A DNA stretch of 15,427 nt, from contig DBDB01000088.1 of assembly GCA_002293345.1 (NCBI GenBank), positions 1-15,427 of the forward strand. The letters are read 5' to 3'. The stretch comes from Alistipes sp. UBA943 (GTDB taxonomy: Bacteria; Bacteroidota; Bacteroidia; Bacteroidales; Rikenellaceae). Positions 1 through 6,806 of the stretch are shown in pieces. Positions within the stretch are counted from its first letter, which is position 1, and each line of letters opens with the position of its first letter. The translations under genes and the position numbers were made by a program. The notes under the pieces were generated by a model. It did not search any database and had not been told where the DNA came from. It worked only from the letters and a program-made list of their open reading frames with translations.

Positions 1-251
1 TTCTCTTTAACTAAATTGTCGTATGCTTTCTGGAAATTTTTCAACTCGAAAGGGTCTTTCTGAGGGCGGATCCACGTCTGTGTCTGCTCGTCGAATACCG
101 ACTCCTCCAGCAACTTCTCGACGCGCATCTCCTCCCAAACCGTATAGCTATCTCCCTCTGTCACTGTATCTTCCAACACCATATCCTCAGCGAATTGGGT
201 GCAACTGAAAAAAAACAGCGGAAAAAGCAATATATATTTCAAAAACCTCAT
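1..251 (-). CDS. Lipoprotein, N-terminal part (runs off window)
   Basis: Reading the minus strand from the ATG at 251 gives 83 uninterrupted codons before the window edge, so only the N-terminus is present. It opens with Lys/Arg-flanked hydrophobic residues 3-15 ending in FFFSC, a lipobox-like signal with the lipidated Cys at residue 17. This predicts export and anchoring by the Lgt/LspA pathway; lgt is in this window. The mature part is acidic and polar and contains QKDPFELKNFQKAYDNL near residues 62-78. I do not recognise the family with confidence, although some Bacteroidales surface lipoproteins start with a comparable segment. The ATG lies 7 bases after the phoH stop, so it is probably the third gene of an operon with the beta-barrel protein and PhoH. 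No function is claimed. Confidence 0.75.
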   Translation of the reverse strand, partial: MRFLKYILLFPLFFFSCTQFAEDMVLEDTVTEGDSYTVWEEMRVEKLLEESVFDEQTQTWIRPQKDPFELKNFQKAYDNLVKE

Positions 252-258
252 CACAGTA

Positions 259-1239
259 TTACGCATTATCAATTAAGGTATCCGCCTGATCGAATGCCTC
301 CACGATATCCTTCACCAGCGGGTGACGCACAATATCGCGTTTGTCGAACTCCACGATGCCGATACCCTTCACGTTCCGCAACAACTCCATCGCACGCGTC
401 AGACCGCTATCCCTGCGGTTCGGCAGGTCGACCTGAGTGACGTCGCCCGTGACGATGAACTTCGCACTCCGACCCATGCGCGTCAGGAACATCTTGATCT
501 GAGACAAGGTCGTGTTCTGTGCCTCGTCGAGAATTACAAACGCATGGTCCAGCGTCCGGCCGCGCATGTATGCCAACGGAGCGATCTGTACCGTGCCCTC
601 CTCCAAATATTTCTGCAACTTCGCCGCAGGGATCATGTCGTTCAACGCGTCGTACAACGGTTGCAGGTACGGATCCAGCTTCTCCTTCATGTCGCCCGGC
701 AAGAATCCCAATTTCTCACCCGCCTCGACGGCCGGACGGGTCAAGATAATCCTCCGCACGTGTTTCTCCTTCAACGCGCGTACCGCCAACGCGATCGCCG
801 TATAAGTTTTTCCCGATCCCGCGGGGCCTGTGGCGAACAGCAGATCGTTCTTGTCATACAGCGATACCAATTTGCGCTGGTTCACAGTACGCGCCCTGAC
901 GATCGTGCCGTTATTCCCATACACGATCACATCCTTGTCCACCGGTGCGTCGTGCTCGATCACACCCGTCGAAAAAGCCTGGTCCACAGCCTCCGTCGAC
1001 AAATAGCCATACTTCACATAGTACGACACCAGTCCCTCCAGGCGCCGCTCGAAACGATCCACCTCGCTCTGGGATCCCTGTACCTTCAGCGTCGACCCCC
1101 GCGCGATGATCTTCAACGTCGGATGCAACTCGCGCATCTGCTCCAGGAACATTTCGCCCGGACCATACAACTCACGCGGATCGACACCCTCGATGTCAAT
1201 CCTTCGTTCACCTCCAAATCGTTCCCTCGTCTCCTTCAT
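259..1239 (-). CDS. phoH: PhoH-family ATPase
   Basis: A 326-residue cytoplasmic P-loop protein of the PhoH/YbeZ family. These are predicted RNA-associated ATPases, related to the helicase core and often linked to RNA metabolism or ribosome maturation. Residues 138-145 are the Walker A motif GPAGSGKT, LDEAQ at 237-241 is Walker B, and TGDVTQVDLP at 264-273 is the conserved family motif. The N-terminal third looks like the KH-like region usual for the family. The same frame is open upstream to 1521, but that part overlaps the barrel gene and reads as Arg-rich shadow sequence. The ATG at 1239 gives the normal family length and sits 7 bases after the preceding stop. Family assignment is secure; the exact cellular role is not known. 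Confidence 0.96.
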   Translation of the reverse strand: MKETRERFGGERRIDIEGVDPRELYGPGEMFLEQMRELHPTLKIIARGSTLKVQGSQSEVDRFERRLEGLVSYYVKYGYLSTEAVDQAFSTGVIEHDAPVDKDVIVYGNNGTIVRARTVNQRKLVSLYDKNDLLFATGPAGSGKTYTAIALAVRALKEKHVRRIILTRPAVEAGEKLGFLPGDMKEKLDPYLQPLYDALNDMIPAAKLQKYLEEGTVQIAPLAYMRGRTLDHAFVILDEAQNTTLSQIKMFLTRMGRSAKFIVTGDVTQVDLPNRRDSGLTRAMELLRNVKGIGIVEFDKRDIVRHPLVKDIVEAFDQADTLIDNA

Positions 1240-1246
1240 CCAAGAT

Positions 1247-1816
1247 CTAAAACGCAAATCCGACTCCCAAAGATAGGGAAGAATATCGAATCCTGAAAGG
1301 CCGTGAATCCGCCGAGGGCCAGTACGTGTCGCGCGGCGCGAACTGACCGCTGTACCGAAGCCATAACTGTACCACCGACACCCGGAACTGAATGCCGGCC
1401 ACGTAACCCACCGACGAGTGTAACGATGGGAAGATCGTGCCGCGCGGCGACGTGGTCTTGTCGTACAACTTAAAGACCGGTCCCGCATGCAGGCGCAGGA
1501 ACGGAAGCGGTTGATAGCCAAACGTTACGGGAAGTTGAAACAGGTTCACCGTCAGCGGCTCGTGATCCAACTCCACGCGATTGTGTGTCCATGAAAATTC
1601 AGGGCCTATCGAGAATTGATTCCGAAGTCCCATCTTGAACGACAGTCCAAGGTCGGCGTGCCACCCCACACGGTTGCGTACATGTACATCTCCGGAGCGA
1701 TAATTCGACCGCCCGACACCTCCAGTGATGCCCCAATCGACGCCCCATGCGTGTGCCCCCTGCTCGGAGAACAATCCGCACACAAACAGCGCCCACAATA
1801 CGATCCTTTTTCCCAT
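1247..1816 (-). CDS. Outer-membrane beta-barrel protein (PorT-like fold)
   Basis: A 189-residue secreted protein. Residues 1-23 form a signal peptide (basic MGKR, hydrophobic core, cleavage after AHA). The mature part is a run of alternating amphipathic beta strands with turns rich in Gly, Asn, Asp and Arg. It ends in GVGFAF, a C-terminal aromatic residue typical of the signal read by the BAM machinery. The size fits a small 8-10-strand barrel of the PorT/outer-membrane beta-barrel type common in Bacteroidetes; no enzymatic motif is visible. It is the first gene of the minus-strand run leading to phoH and the lipoprotein, and it is divergent from the antiporter gene. Its ATG is only a few bases from the nearest promoter-like box. 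The specific function is unknown. Confidence 0.85.
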   Translation of the reverse strand: MGKRIVLWALFVCGLFSEQGAHAWGVDWGITGGVGRSNYRSGDVHVRNRVGWHADLGLSFKMGLRNQFSIGPEFSWTHNRVELDHEPLTVNLFQLPVTFGYQPLPFLRLHAGPVFKLYDKTTSPRGTIFPSLHSSVGYVAGIQFRVSVVQLWLRYSGQFAPRDTYWPSADSRPFRIRYSSLSLGVGFAF

Positions 1817-1822
1817 ACGAGG

Positions 1823-1830
1823 CGAATATA
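1823..1830 (-). promoter_or_regulatory. Possible -7 element for the beta-barrel/phoH operon
   Basis: The minus strand reads TATATTCG, seven of eight positions of the Bacteroidetes -7 consensus TAnnTTTG, ending 7 bases before the ATG at 1816. No clear -33 TTTG is seen at the usual distance. If used, the transcript would have almost no leader. Confidence 0.3.
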
Positions 1831-1853
1831 CGCAATTTTCCGGATATTTTTCG

Positions 1854-1861
1854 TACTTTTG
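1854..1861 (+). promoter_or_regulatory. Possible -7 element for antiporter-der
   Basis: TACTTTTG matches TAnnTTTG exactly and ends 5 bases before the antiporter ATG at 1867, so transcription would begin at or next to the start codon. No good -33 TTTG is seen 19-21 bases upstream, which lowers confidence. Confidence 0.4.
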
Positions 1862-1866
1862 CGCTT

Positions 1867-3117
1867 ATGACGCATTTATTCGACCCCATAACCCTCCCCA
1901 TTGAAAACCCGACGCTCAAGTTTTTGCTCATATTGTGTATCATCCTCGCGGCTCCCCTACTGCTCAACAAACTCAAAATTCCGCACCTGTTGGGGCTCAT
2001 CATTGCCGGAGCTGTGATCGGGCCGCATGGGTTCAACCTCGTGTTGCGCGACAGTTCGATCATCCTCTCCGGTACCGCCGGCTTGCTCTACATCATGTTC
2101 CTCGCGGGTCTCGACATGGATATGGATGACATCCGTAAATCCGGCGTGCAGAGCCTCGTGTTCGGACTATACACGTTCCTCACGCCCCTGATATTCGGCA
2201 TCCTCGCGGGGTACTATATCCTCGACTTCTCGATATACTCATCCATCCTGCTGGCCGGATTGTTCGCGTCGCAAACACTCATCGCCTATCCCATTGTCTC
2301 AAAATTGGGCATATCGCGTAACAAGGCCGTGACGATAGCGGTCGGGGGTACCATCATCACGGATATCCTCTCGCTGCTGCTGCTCACCGTTGTCGTCGGG
2401 ATGGTGCAGGGAACCGTTACAGGTGCCTTCTGGTGGCGATTGGGCATATCCGTGTTCTGTTGCCTCGGCGTCATCCTCTTCGGATTTCCACCACTCGCGA
2501 AGTGGGCCCTCAACCGGATTCACGACAAAATATCGCAATATATCCTCATCCTCGCACTCGTGTTCCTCGGTGCGTGGCTCGCACACCTCGCAGGACTCGA
2601 ACCCATTATCGGCGCGTTCCTCGCGGGGCTGGCGATGAATAAACTCGTGCCGCGCGATTCGAGCCTCATGGAGCACATCGAGTTCGTCGGGAATGCCATC
2701 TTTATCCCGTTCTTCCTCATCGGCGTGGGAATGTTGATCGACTACCGTGCGTTTTTCCGCGACTGGGAGAGCGTCAAGGTCGCTATCGTAATGATACTTC
2801 TCATCACCGTCGCCAAGTGGCTCGCGGCATATTTCACCCAGAAAACCTTCCGGCTGACTCGCGACCAGCGCACCGTTATCTTCGGACTCAGCTCGGCACA
2901 CGTCGCCGCCACGCTCGCCGCAGTGATGGTGTCGTACAACGTCATTCTCGGCTACACGCCCGAAGGGGAACCCATACGTCTGCTCGGCGATAGCGTCCTG
3001 AACGGCACCATCCTGATGATGCTGTTCACGTGTGTCGTGTCGTCCTTCGCCACACAGCACGGCGCCAAAAATATCGTCTCCAAAGTCGCCGGAGATCAGA
3101 TTAAAGTAACTGCATAA
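1867..3117 (+). CDS. Cation/proton antiporter (CPA2 family)
   Basis: A 416-residue integral inner-membrane protein of the Na+/H+ exchanger superfamily (CPA2 branch, the GerN/KefB-like transporter domain). It exchanges Na+ or K+ for protons and contributes to pH and ion homeostasis. The sequence is almost continuous hydrophobic segments, about a dozen. Family-typical stretches include GLIIAGAVIGPHGFN near residues 43-57, FLAGLDMDMDD after the third segment, and EPIIGAFLAGLAMNKL in the middle. There is no C-terminal RCK/TrkA-N domain, so regulation by nucleotide binding is not expected. The ATG at 1867 is preferred because the longer open frame adds 40 polar residues overlapping the divergent gene. 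Der starts 11 bases after the stop, so the two are probably co-transcribed. Ion specificity cannot be read from the sequence. Confidence 0.92.
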   Translation: MTHLFDPITLPIENPTLKFLLILCIILAAPLLLNKLKIPHLLGLIIAGAVIGPHGFNLVLRDSSIILSGTAGLLYIMFLAGLDMDMDDIRKSGVQSLVFGLYTFLTPLIFGILAGYYILDFSIYSSILLAGLFASQTLIAYPIVSKLGISRNKAVTIAVGGTIITDILSLLLLTVVVGMVQGTVTGAFWWRLGISVFCCLGVILFGFPPLAKWALNRIHDKISQYILILALVFLGAWLAHLAGLEPIIGAFLAGLAMNKLVPRDSSLMEHIEFVGNAIFIPFFLIGVGMLIDYRAFFRDWESVKVAIVMILLITVAKWLAAYFTQKTFRLTRDQRTVIFGLSSAHVAATLAAVMVSYNVILGYTPEGEPIRLLGDSVLNGTILMMLFTCVVSSFATQHGAKNIVSKVAGDQIKVTA

Positions 3118-3128
3118 CCTGTCAAATC

Positions 3129-4433
3129 ATGAGTCTCGTAGCCATAGTGGGTCGTCCGAATGTCGGAAAATCGACCCTGTTCAACCGCCTCGTCGGACAC
3201 CGTAAAGCGATTGTCGATGCCACGGCAGGTACCACACGTGACCGCCATTACGGTAAAACCGACTGGAACGGACGTGAATTTTCGATCATCGACACCGGCG
3301 GGTACACCCTCAACTCGGACGATGCGTTCGAGGAGGATATTCGCAAACAGGTCATTCTCGCTATCGACGAAGCGGATGTGATCCTCTTTATGGTGGATGT
3401 GACGACGGGAATCACCGATCTCGATGAACGTATCGCCGATATCCTGCGCCGGAGCGGCAAAAAGGCCATCGTCGTGTGTAACAAGGTCGACAATTACGAC
3501 CTCATCTATGCGTCGCATGAGTTCCACGGCCTCGGTCTCGGGGAACCCTACACCATCTCGTCCATGAGTGGTTCGGGGACCGGCGACCTCCTCGACGAGG
3601 TCGTCCGCAAACTGCCGCAGGCAGTTGGTGATTCGGAAACCGAATCACTGCCCCGAATCACGATTGTGGGACGTCCCAATGTCGGAAAATCATCCCTCAC
3701 GAATGCCCTGTTGGGTGAGGAACGTAACATCGTCACTCCCATCGCCGGGACGACACGTGACTCGATTCACTCGCGGTACAATAAGTATGGTCTCGACTTT
3801 CTACTCGTCGATACCGCCGGAATGCGTAAGAAGGGTAAAGTGACCGAAGATCTCGAATTCTACTCCGTCATGCGTTCCATCCGTGCCATCGAAGAGGCAG
3901 ATGTATGTATCCTCATGCTCGACGCCCTGCAAGGTCTCGAATCGCAGGACCTGAATATCCAAAACCTCATCGTGCGTAATCGTAAGGGTTGTGTGATCGT
4001 GGTCAACAAGTGGGATCTGATCCAGAAAGACAACAATACCCTCAAACAGTGGAAAGAGGCGCTGCAACGTCGTCTCGCTCCGTTTAACGATATCCCGACC
4101 CTCTTTACCTCCGTGCTCGAAAAACAGCGTATCCTCGAAGTGTTGCAGACCGCCATGCGGGTGTATGAGTCGCGATGCCGGCGCATTCCCACCTCGCAAC
4201 TCAACGATTACCTCCTGCCCATCATCGAGAATCAACCGCCACCATCCACCAAAGGTAAGTACATCAAGATCAAGTACGCCACGCAACTCCCCACCCGTAC
4301 GCCCCAATTCGCACTGTTCGTCAACCTGCCACAGTATATTCGTGAACCGTACCGACGCTTCATCGAGAATAAAATCCGTGACAATTGGGACTTCTCGGGC
4401 GTGCCGATAGATGTCTATTTCAGAGAGAAATAA
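3129..4433 (+). CDS. der: Ribosome biogenesis GTPase Der (EngA)
   Basis: A 434-residue protein with two consecutive GTPase domains, the hallmark of Der, which binds the large ribosomal subunit and is required for its late maturation. The first domain has GRPNVGKST at residues 8-16, a DTGG switch and NKVD. The second has GRPNVGKSS at 181-189, DTAGMRKKGK and NKWD. The C-terminal segment of about 90 residues is the KH-like RNA-binding domain, ending in IDVYFREK as is typical. Length is normal and all G motifs are intact. It follows the antiporter gene at 11 bases. Variable cassette A begins 7 bases after its stop codon and precedes the first terminator, so the der transcript should carry that cassette as its 3' untranslated end. 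Confidence 0.98.
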   Translation: MSLVAIVGRPNVGKSTLFNRLVGHRKAIVDATAGTTRDRHYGKTDWNGREFSIIDTGGYTLNSDDAFEEDIRKQVILAIDEADVILFMVDVTTGITDLDERIADILRRSGKKAIVVCNKVDNYDLIYASHEFHGLGLGEPYTISSMSGSGTGDLLDEVVRKLPQAVGDSETESLPRITIVGRPNVGKSSLTNALLGEERNIVTPIAGTTRDSIHSRYNKYGLDFLLVDTAGMRKKGKVTEDLEFYSVMRSIRAIEEADVCILMLDALQGLESQDLNIQNLIVRNRKGCVIVVNKWDLIQKDNNTLKQWKEALQRRLAPFNDIPTLFTSVLEKQRILEVLQTAMRVYESRCRRIPTSQLNDYLLPIIENQPPPSTKGKYIKIKYATQLPTRTPQFALFVNLPQYIREPYRRFIENKIRDNWDFSGVPIDVYFREK

Positions 4434-4440
4434 CCTTCTC

Positions 4441-4641
4441 CTCCCCGCGCCGGGGTACCGTGACTACTCCAATGGTCAGCTGGACCGTCAGACTTCCTAC
4501 GGACGCTATTGGACTTCCGCCGCGTACTCTGCCACGAATGCACGATACTTCAACTACTATTCTAGCGGCACGACTACGACGAATACCGGTATCGTCGGGT
4601 ATGGCTTCACCCTCCGTTGTATAAAGATCTAATGTAGGGCG
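4441..4641 (+). repeat. Orphan variable-domain cassette A (DUF1566/FISUMP-like C-terminus)
   Basis: A 63-codon reading frame from CTC at 4441 to TAA at 4630-4632, plus 9 conserved bases after the stop. It encodes LPAPGYRDYSNGQL, then YW followed by a Ser/Thr/Ala/Tyr-rich variable stretch, and ends GFTLRCIKI. This is the pattern of the C-terminal end of DUF1566/Fibrobacter-major-paralogous domains, a fold used as the variable region of many diversity-generating retroelements. No N-terminal domain or signal peptide precedes it. The frame is open back to an ATG at 4411 inside the end of der, but a 73-residue product with no strong initiation signal is doubtful. It shares both edges with cassette B at 10595-10792: 15 bases at 4441-4455 and 32 bases at 4610-4641 are identical. 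It lies between der and its terminator. It could be a silent donor, a remote variable region or a remnant. Confidence 0.8.
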
Positions 4642-4650
4642 AAGACAGAA

Positions 4651-4681
4651 AAGAAGCCCCGCTCGATGAGCGGGGCTTCTT
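4651..4681. terminator. Bidirectional intrinsic terminator between cassette A and the DPP III gene
   Basis: A perfect 14-base-pair stem (AAGAAGCCCCGCTC at 4651-4664 with 4668-4681) and a GAT loop, followed by TGGTTTTT. It lies between the convergent der/cassette and DPP III transcripts and can stop both, although the T-run is better on the plus strand. Confidence 0.9.
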
Positions 4682-4697
4682 GGTTTTTGTCGCAAAA

Positions 4698-6716
4698 TTA
4701 GTTCATCGTGGGGAGGAAGGAGTAATCCTTCGCGTAGCGCAGGTGCTGTGCCACGTAGCCCTCAACCTGCGGAACGATACGTACGTCCGTCACGTTACCC
4801 GAAGCATCATGAACCAACTCGTAACGTACGTTCACGAATCCCGAGTAGGGCGCAATGTTCAGTGCGCTGTAACGTTTCACTACTTCGGCGTGCAGTTTCA
4901 GGTCCACCTTCACGGCATACGCCTCCACCAACGCCTTACCGGCCTCGTAGTCACCCTCGCTCTTGATGCGTTGCAACTCGCCCAACAACTGACCGAATAA
5001 CGTACGCAACTTGTCGAAATCGTTCACCACGATGTAGCTCTCGCCACCAACGGTCACCCATTCGACCACCTTGTCGGCCTTACCGTGCTCGTAACACCAG
5101 TCGGCCACCAACTTGCGGTTGCGCATGTGCGACTCCTCCACGTTCTTGCCCAACTCGACACGCGACAGTTGCGTCATCGCACCGTTCATCATGTATTTCG
5201 CGTACTCCGCTTTCGCCACGTCCAGATTCGGGATCAGACCCAATTCAACCATCTTGGGATCTCCCAGATAGTACAACGCATAGAGATCGGCACGCGTCTC
5301 CTCCAACGTCGAACGGTAGCTTCCCAGCGCTCCCGGAGATACTCCCGGCGCCAACTGTCCCGAACCGTGACCGAGGCACTCGTGCAAATCCGTCATCAGG
5401 TCATCAGCCAGTTTGCCATACTTCACGATGCGCTCGCGATCCTCCTCACGAAGCATGAACTCCTCCAGGAAACCATCGCCCTCGGCGGATTTGGAATACG
5501 CATTCGTGATGTTGTCGATCGTCACCGATTTCGAGCCATAGTCGCGGCGGATCCAGTCGGCATTCGGCAGGTTGATGCCGATCGGGGTTGCGGGGTAACA
5601 CTCGCCGCCCAACATGGCGGCCGTGATCACCTTTGCCGACACGCCTTTCACCACCTCCTTGCGGTAGGCGGGGTTAACGGGCGAGTGATCCTCGAACCAC
5701 TGCGCATTTTCGGAAATCACCTCCGTGCGGTGCGTCGCGCTCTTGTCCACGAAGTTGGCGATGGACTCCCACGCCGCCTTGTTGCCCAGCGGATCGCCGT
5801 ACGTCTCGGTGAAACCGTTCACGAAATCGACATTCGACACATTGTCCTGTGCCCACAGGATATTGAACTTGTCATAGCTGCGCAAGTCGCCGGTCCTGTA
5901 GTGCTCAATCAACTCGGCAATGATCTGCTTCTGCGGCTCCTTCGCCACACCCTTCGCCAATTCCAACCAATAAACCACCTTCTCGATCGCGGGGGAGTAC
6001 ATGCCTCCGATCTTCCATACATGTTCGCGAATCACGCCGTCGGGATCCTTCACCAGTTTCGAGTTCAATCCATACGAGATCGGGGTCGGGTCGTTCGGGT
6101 CCTCCATCGCGGCATAGAATGCCTCGGCCTCAGCCTGCGTGACTCCCTCGTAATAGTTGCCGCACGAAGTCAGCAGCAGATCCTGCCCCTCGGTCTGGTT
6201 CAGACGCGTGGCATACAACTTATCGTCGAAGATCGCATCCACAACCACGTCGCGCAGTGAATTCAACTCCTCATCGAACGCATCCTTGGGTACGGATTTC
6301 ACAACCTTCATGAAGTATTTCTTCGTGAATTCGGGACGGAACTTCTCGTTCGAGTAGTGGTGATGGATGCCGTTCGCGAACCACACCTTCTTCAGATACT
6401 TCTCCAACATCGCCCAGTCGTGCGTCGTGCGGTCGCCTTTGTAGTGCGTGTACACCGTCTCCAACGTGCGGCGGATCGCCAGATTGTACTTGAAGTTCTG
6501 ATCGAAAATAATGTCGCGTCCGCACTGTGCAGACTCCGCCAGGTAGTACACCAGCAACTTCTCCTCCAACGGCAACTCGTCGAAGCCCGGCACCTCGTAA
6601 CGCAACACCTTAATGTCGTCGAAACGATCCACAATCCACGCGTTCTGTGCCGACACCTCCTCGCGGCCTGCAATCATCGCAATTCCTGCTGTTAAAATCA
6701 TTAAAAATCTCTTCAT
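4698..6716 (-). CDS. Dipeptidyl peptidase III (M49 metallopeptidase)
   Basis: A 672-residue zinc exopeptidase that removes dipeptides from the N-terminus of peptides. HECLGH at residues 445-450, followed by GSGQ, is the variant zinc-binding motif of bacterial M49 enzymes; Bacteroides thetaiotaomicron DPP III also has HECLGH. EETRAD at 472-477 is the second motif and supplies the third zinc ligand. Residues 1-24 form a signal peptide ending SAQ, so the enzyme is probably periplasmic, consistent with peptide use in an asaccharolytic or mixed-feeding gut bacterium. Length is normal and both active-site motifs are intact. It is a single-gene unit, divergent from ileS and convergent with der, with a strong terminator after the stop. 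Regulation is not visible beyond a promoter-like box in the divergent gap. Confidence 0.96.
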   Translation of the reverse strand: MKRFLMILTAGIAMIAGREEVSAQNAWIVDRFDDIKVLRYEVPGFDELPLEEKLLVYYLAESAQCGRDIIFDQNFKYNLAIRRTLETVYTHYKGDRTTHDWAMLEKYLKKVWFANGIHHHYSNEKFRPEFTKKYFMKVVKSVPKDAFDEELNSLRDVVVDAIFDDKLYATRLNQTEGQDLLLTSCGNYYEGVTQAEAEAFYAAMEDPNDPTPISYGLNSKLVKDPDGVIREHVWKIGGMYSPAIEKVVYWLELAKGVAKEPQKQIIAELIEHYRTGDLRSYDKFNILWAQDNVSNVDFVNGFTETYGDPLGNKAAWESIANFVDKSATHRTEVISENAQWFEDHSPVNPAYRKEVVKGVSAKVITAAMLGGECYPATPIGINLPNADWIRRDYGSKSVTIDNITNAYSKSAEGDGFLEEFMLREEDRERIVKYGKLADDLMTDLHECLGHGSGQLAPGVSPGALGSYRSTLEETRADLYALYYLGDPKMVELGLIPNLDVAKAEYAKYMMNGAMTQLSRVELGKNVEESHMRNRKLVADWCYEHGKADKVVEWVTVGGESYIVVNDFDKLRTLFGQLLGELQRIKSEGDYEAGKALVEAYAVKVDLKLHAEVVKRYSALNIAPYSGFVNVRYELVHDASGNVTDVRIVPQVEGYVAQHLRYAKDYSFLPTMN

Positions 6717-6758
6717 TACTTGTTTATTTTAGTTATATATCGAAATATTCACGAAAGG

Positions 6759-6766
6759 CAAAGGTA
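6759..6766 (-). promoter_or_regulatory. Possible -7 element for DPP III
   Basis: The minus strand reads TACCTTTG, an exact TAnnTTTG, 42 bases upstream of the ATG at 6716. A minus-strand TTTG lies at 6792-6795, but the 25-base spacing is longer than the usual 19-21. Confidence 0.45.
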
Positions 6767-6778
6767 GCGAAAAATTTG

Positions 6779-6786
6779 TATCTTTG
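6779..6786 (+). promoter_or_regulatory. Possible -7 element for ileS
   Basis: TATCTTTG matches TAnnTTTG exactly and lies 20 bases before the ileS ATG at 6807. It is only 12 bases from the opposing DPP III box, so the two promoters would be mutually constrained. No convincing -33 element is seen. Confidence 0.5.
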
Positions 6787-6806
6787 CACGTCAAAAACCA
6801 ACGACC

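Noticed and set aside
259..1521. Longer PhoH reading frame starting at 1521
   Set aside because: The extra 94 residues overlap the beta-barrel gene and are Arg/Ser-rich shadow sequence; the start at 1239 fits the family length and the operon spacing.
1747..1866. N-terminal extension of the antiporter frame
   Set aside because: It overlaps the divergent barrel gene, is not hydrophobic, and places the promoter-like box inside the coding region.
4385..4624. Alternative-frame ORFs across cassettes A (4385-4624) and B (10506-10775)
   Set aside because: The conserved pattern YW...RCIKI and the shared stop exist only in the frame from 4441 and 10595.
4434..4697. Complete diversity-generating retroelement in the window
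   Set aside because: No reverse transcriptase, accessory gene or template repeat is present; only variable-region-like cassettes are seen.
5085..6260. Long open frame antisense to the DPP III gene (391 codons), and similar ones opposite phoH and ileS
   Set aside because: They mirror strongly biased, GC-rich coding DNA, have Arg/His/Gln-rich composition without domains, and the genes opposite are certain.
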